Below are positions 14,559-14,580 of a DNA stretch of 14,580 nt, piece after piece. This DNA is from Betaproteobacteria bacterium UBA931 (GTDB taxonomy: Bacteria > Pseudomonadota > Gammaproteobacteria > Burkholderiales > Casimicrobiaceae), in NCBI GenBank assembly GCA_002293615.1, contig DBDN01000019.1, positions 2,846 to 17,425 on the forward strand. Reading direction: 5' to 3'. Each line of letters begins with the position of its first letter. Within the stretch, counting starts at the first letter, position 1. Both the position numbers and the translations under genes were made by a program. Under the pieces are notes generated by a model. That model ran no database searches. It was not told the DNA's origin and worked only from the letters and a program-made list of their open reading frames with translations.

Positions 14559-14580
14559 GGGGGTATAGCTCAGCTGGGAG
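14559..14580 (+). tRNA. tRNA-Ala-like gene start, cut by the right edge
   Basis: The last 22 nt repeat exactly the first 22 nt of the fragment at 14451. Because the window ends within the D arm, neither anticodon nor integrity can be judged. This may be the intact tRNA-Ala gene, or a second fragment. Confidence 0.55.

Overview
The window looks like a chromosomal segment of a betaproteobacterium of middling GC content. The evidence is gene order: der-hfq-hflX-hflK-hflC-DUF2065-purA-phosphoribosyltransferase is the usual betaproteobacterial arrangement, and a citrate synthase (type II) - 2-oxoglutarate dehydrogenase E1 - E2 operon is also common there. I cannot name the genus. Most of the window is core housekeeping sequence. 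I see no transposase, integrase, CRISPR array, toxin-antitoxin or defence gene.

Layout. (1) Positions 1-5262, minus strand: a TCA-cycle operon transcribed right to left, gltA (citrate synthase), sucA/odhA (2-oxoglutarate dehydrogenase E1) and sucB/odhB (E2, cut by the left edge). A good sigma-70 promoter lies just upstream of gltA, and a perfect hairpin lies between gltA and sucA. (2) Positions 5616-6113, plus strand: a small NlpC/P60 cell-wall hydrolase lipoprotein, divergent from gltA, with its own probable terminator. (3) Positions 6262-13786, plus strand: der (ribosome-assembly GTPase), hfq (RNA chaperone), hflX (ribosome-splitting GTPase), hflK and hflC (FtsH-modulating SPFH membrane proteins), a DUF2065 membrane protein, purA (AMP synthesis) and a purine-type phosphoribosyltransferase. 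A strong hairpin terminator follows hfq, and a perfect bidirectional terminator ends the cluster. (4) Positions 13824-14234, minus strand: a secreted Spy/CpxP-like protein with two LTxxQ motifs. Its promoter has a good -10 but no -35, and lies next to three direct repeats spaced 11 bp apart. (5) Positions 14408-14580: a strong promoter drives the 5' half of a tRNA-Ala gene that breaks off after 25 nt. The same tRNA 5' end starts again 108 nt later and runs off the right edge.

How the genes relate. The left operon makes two consecutive carbon-oxidising steps of the TCA cycle. The der-hfq-hflX-hflKC block combines ribosome maturation and rescue, sRNA-based regulation and control of membrane proteolysis. 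purA and the phosphoribosyltransferase are purine synthesis and salvage. The main departures from the expected pattern are a 65-residue low-complexity insertion inside the SPFH domain of HflK, the absence of hisZ between DUF2065 and purA, an altered glycine loop in HflX, and the duplicated tRNA 5' half at the right edge. I found no convincing new biological system; the HflK insertion and the split tRNA are the items most worth checking.
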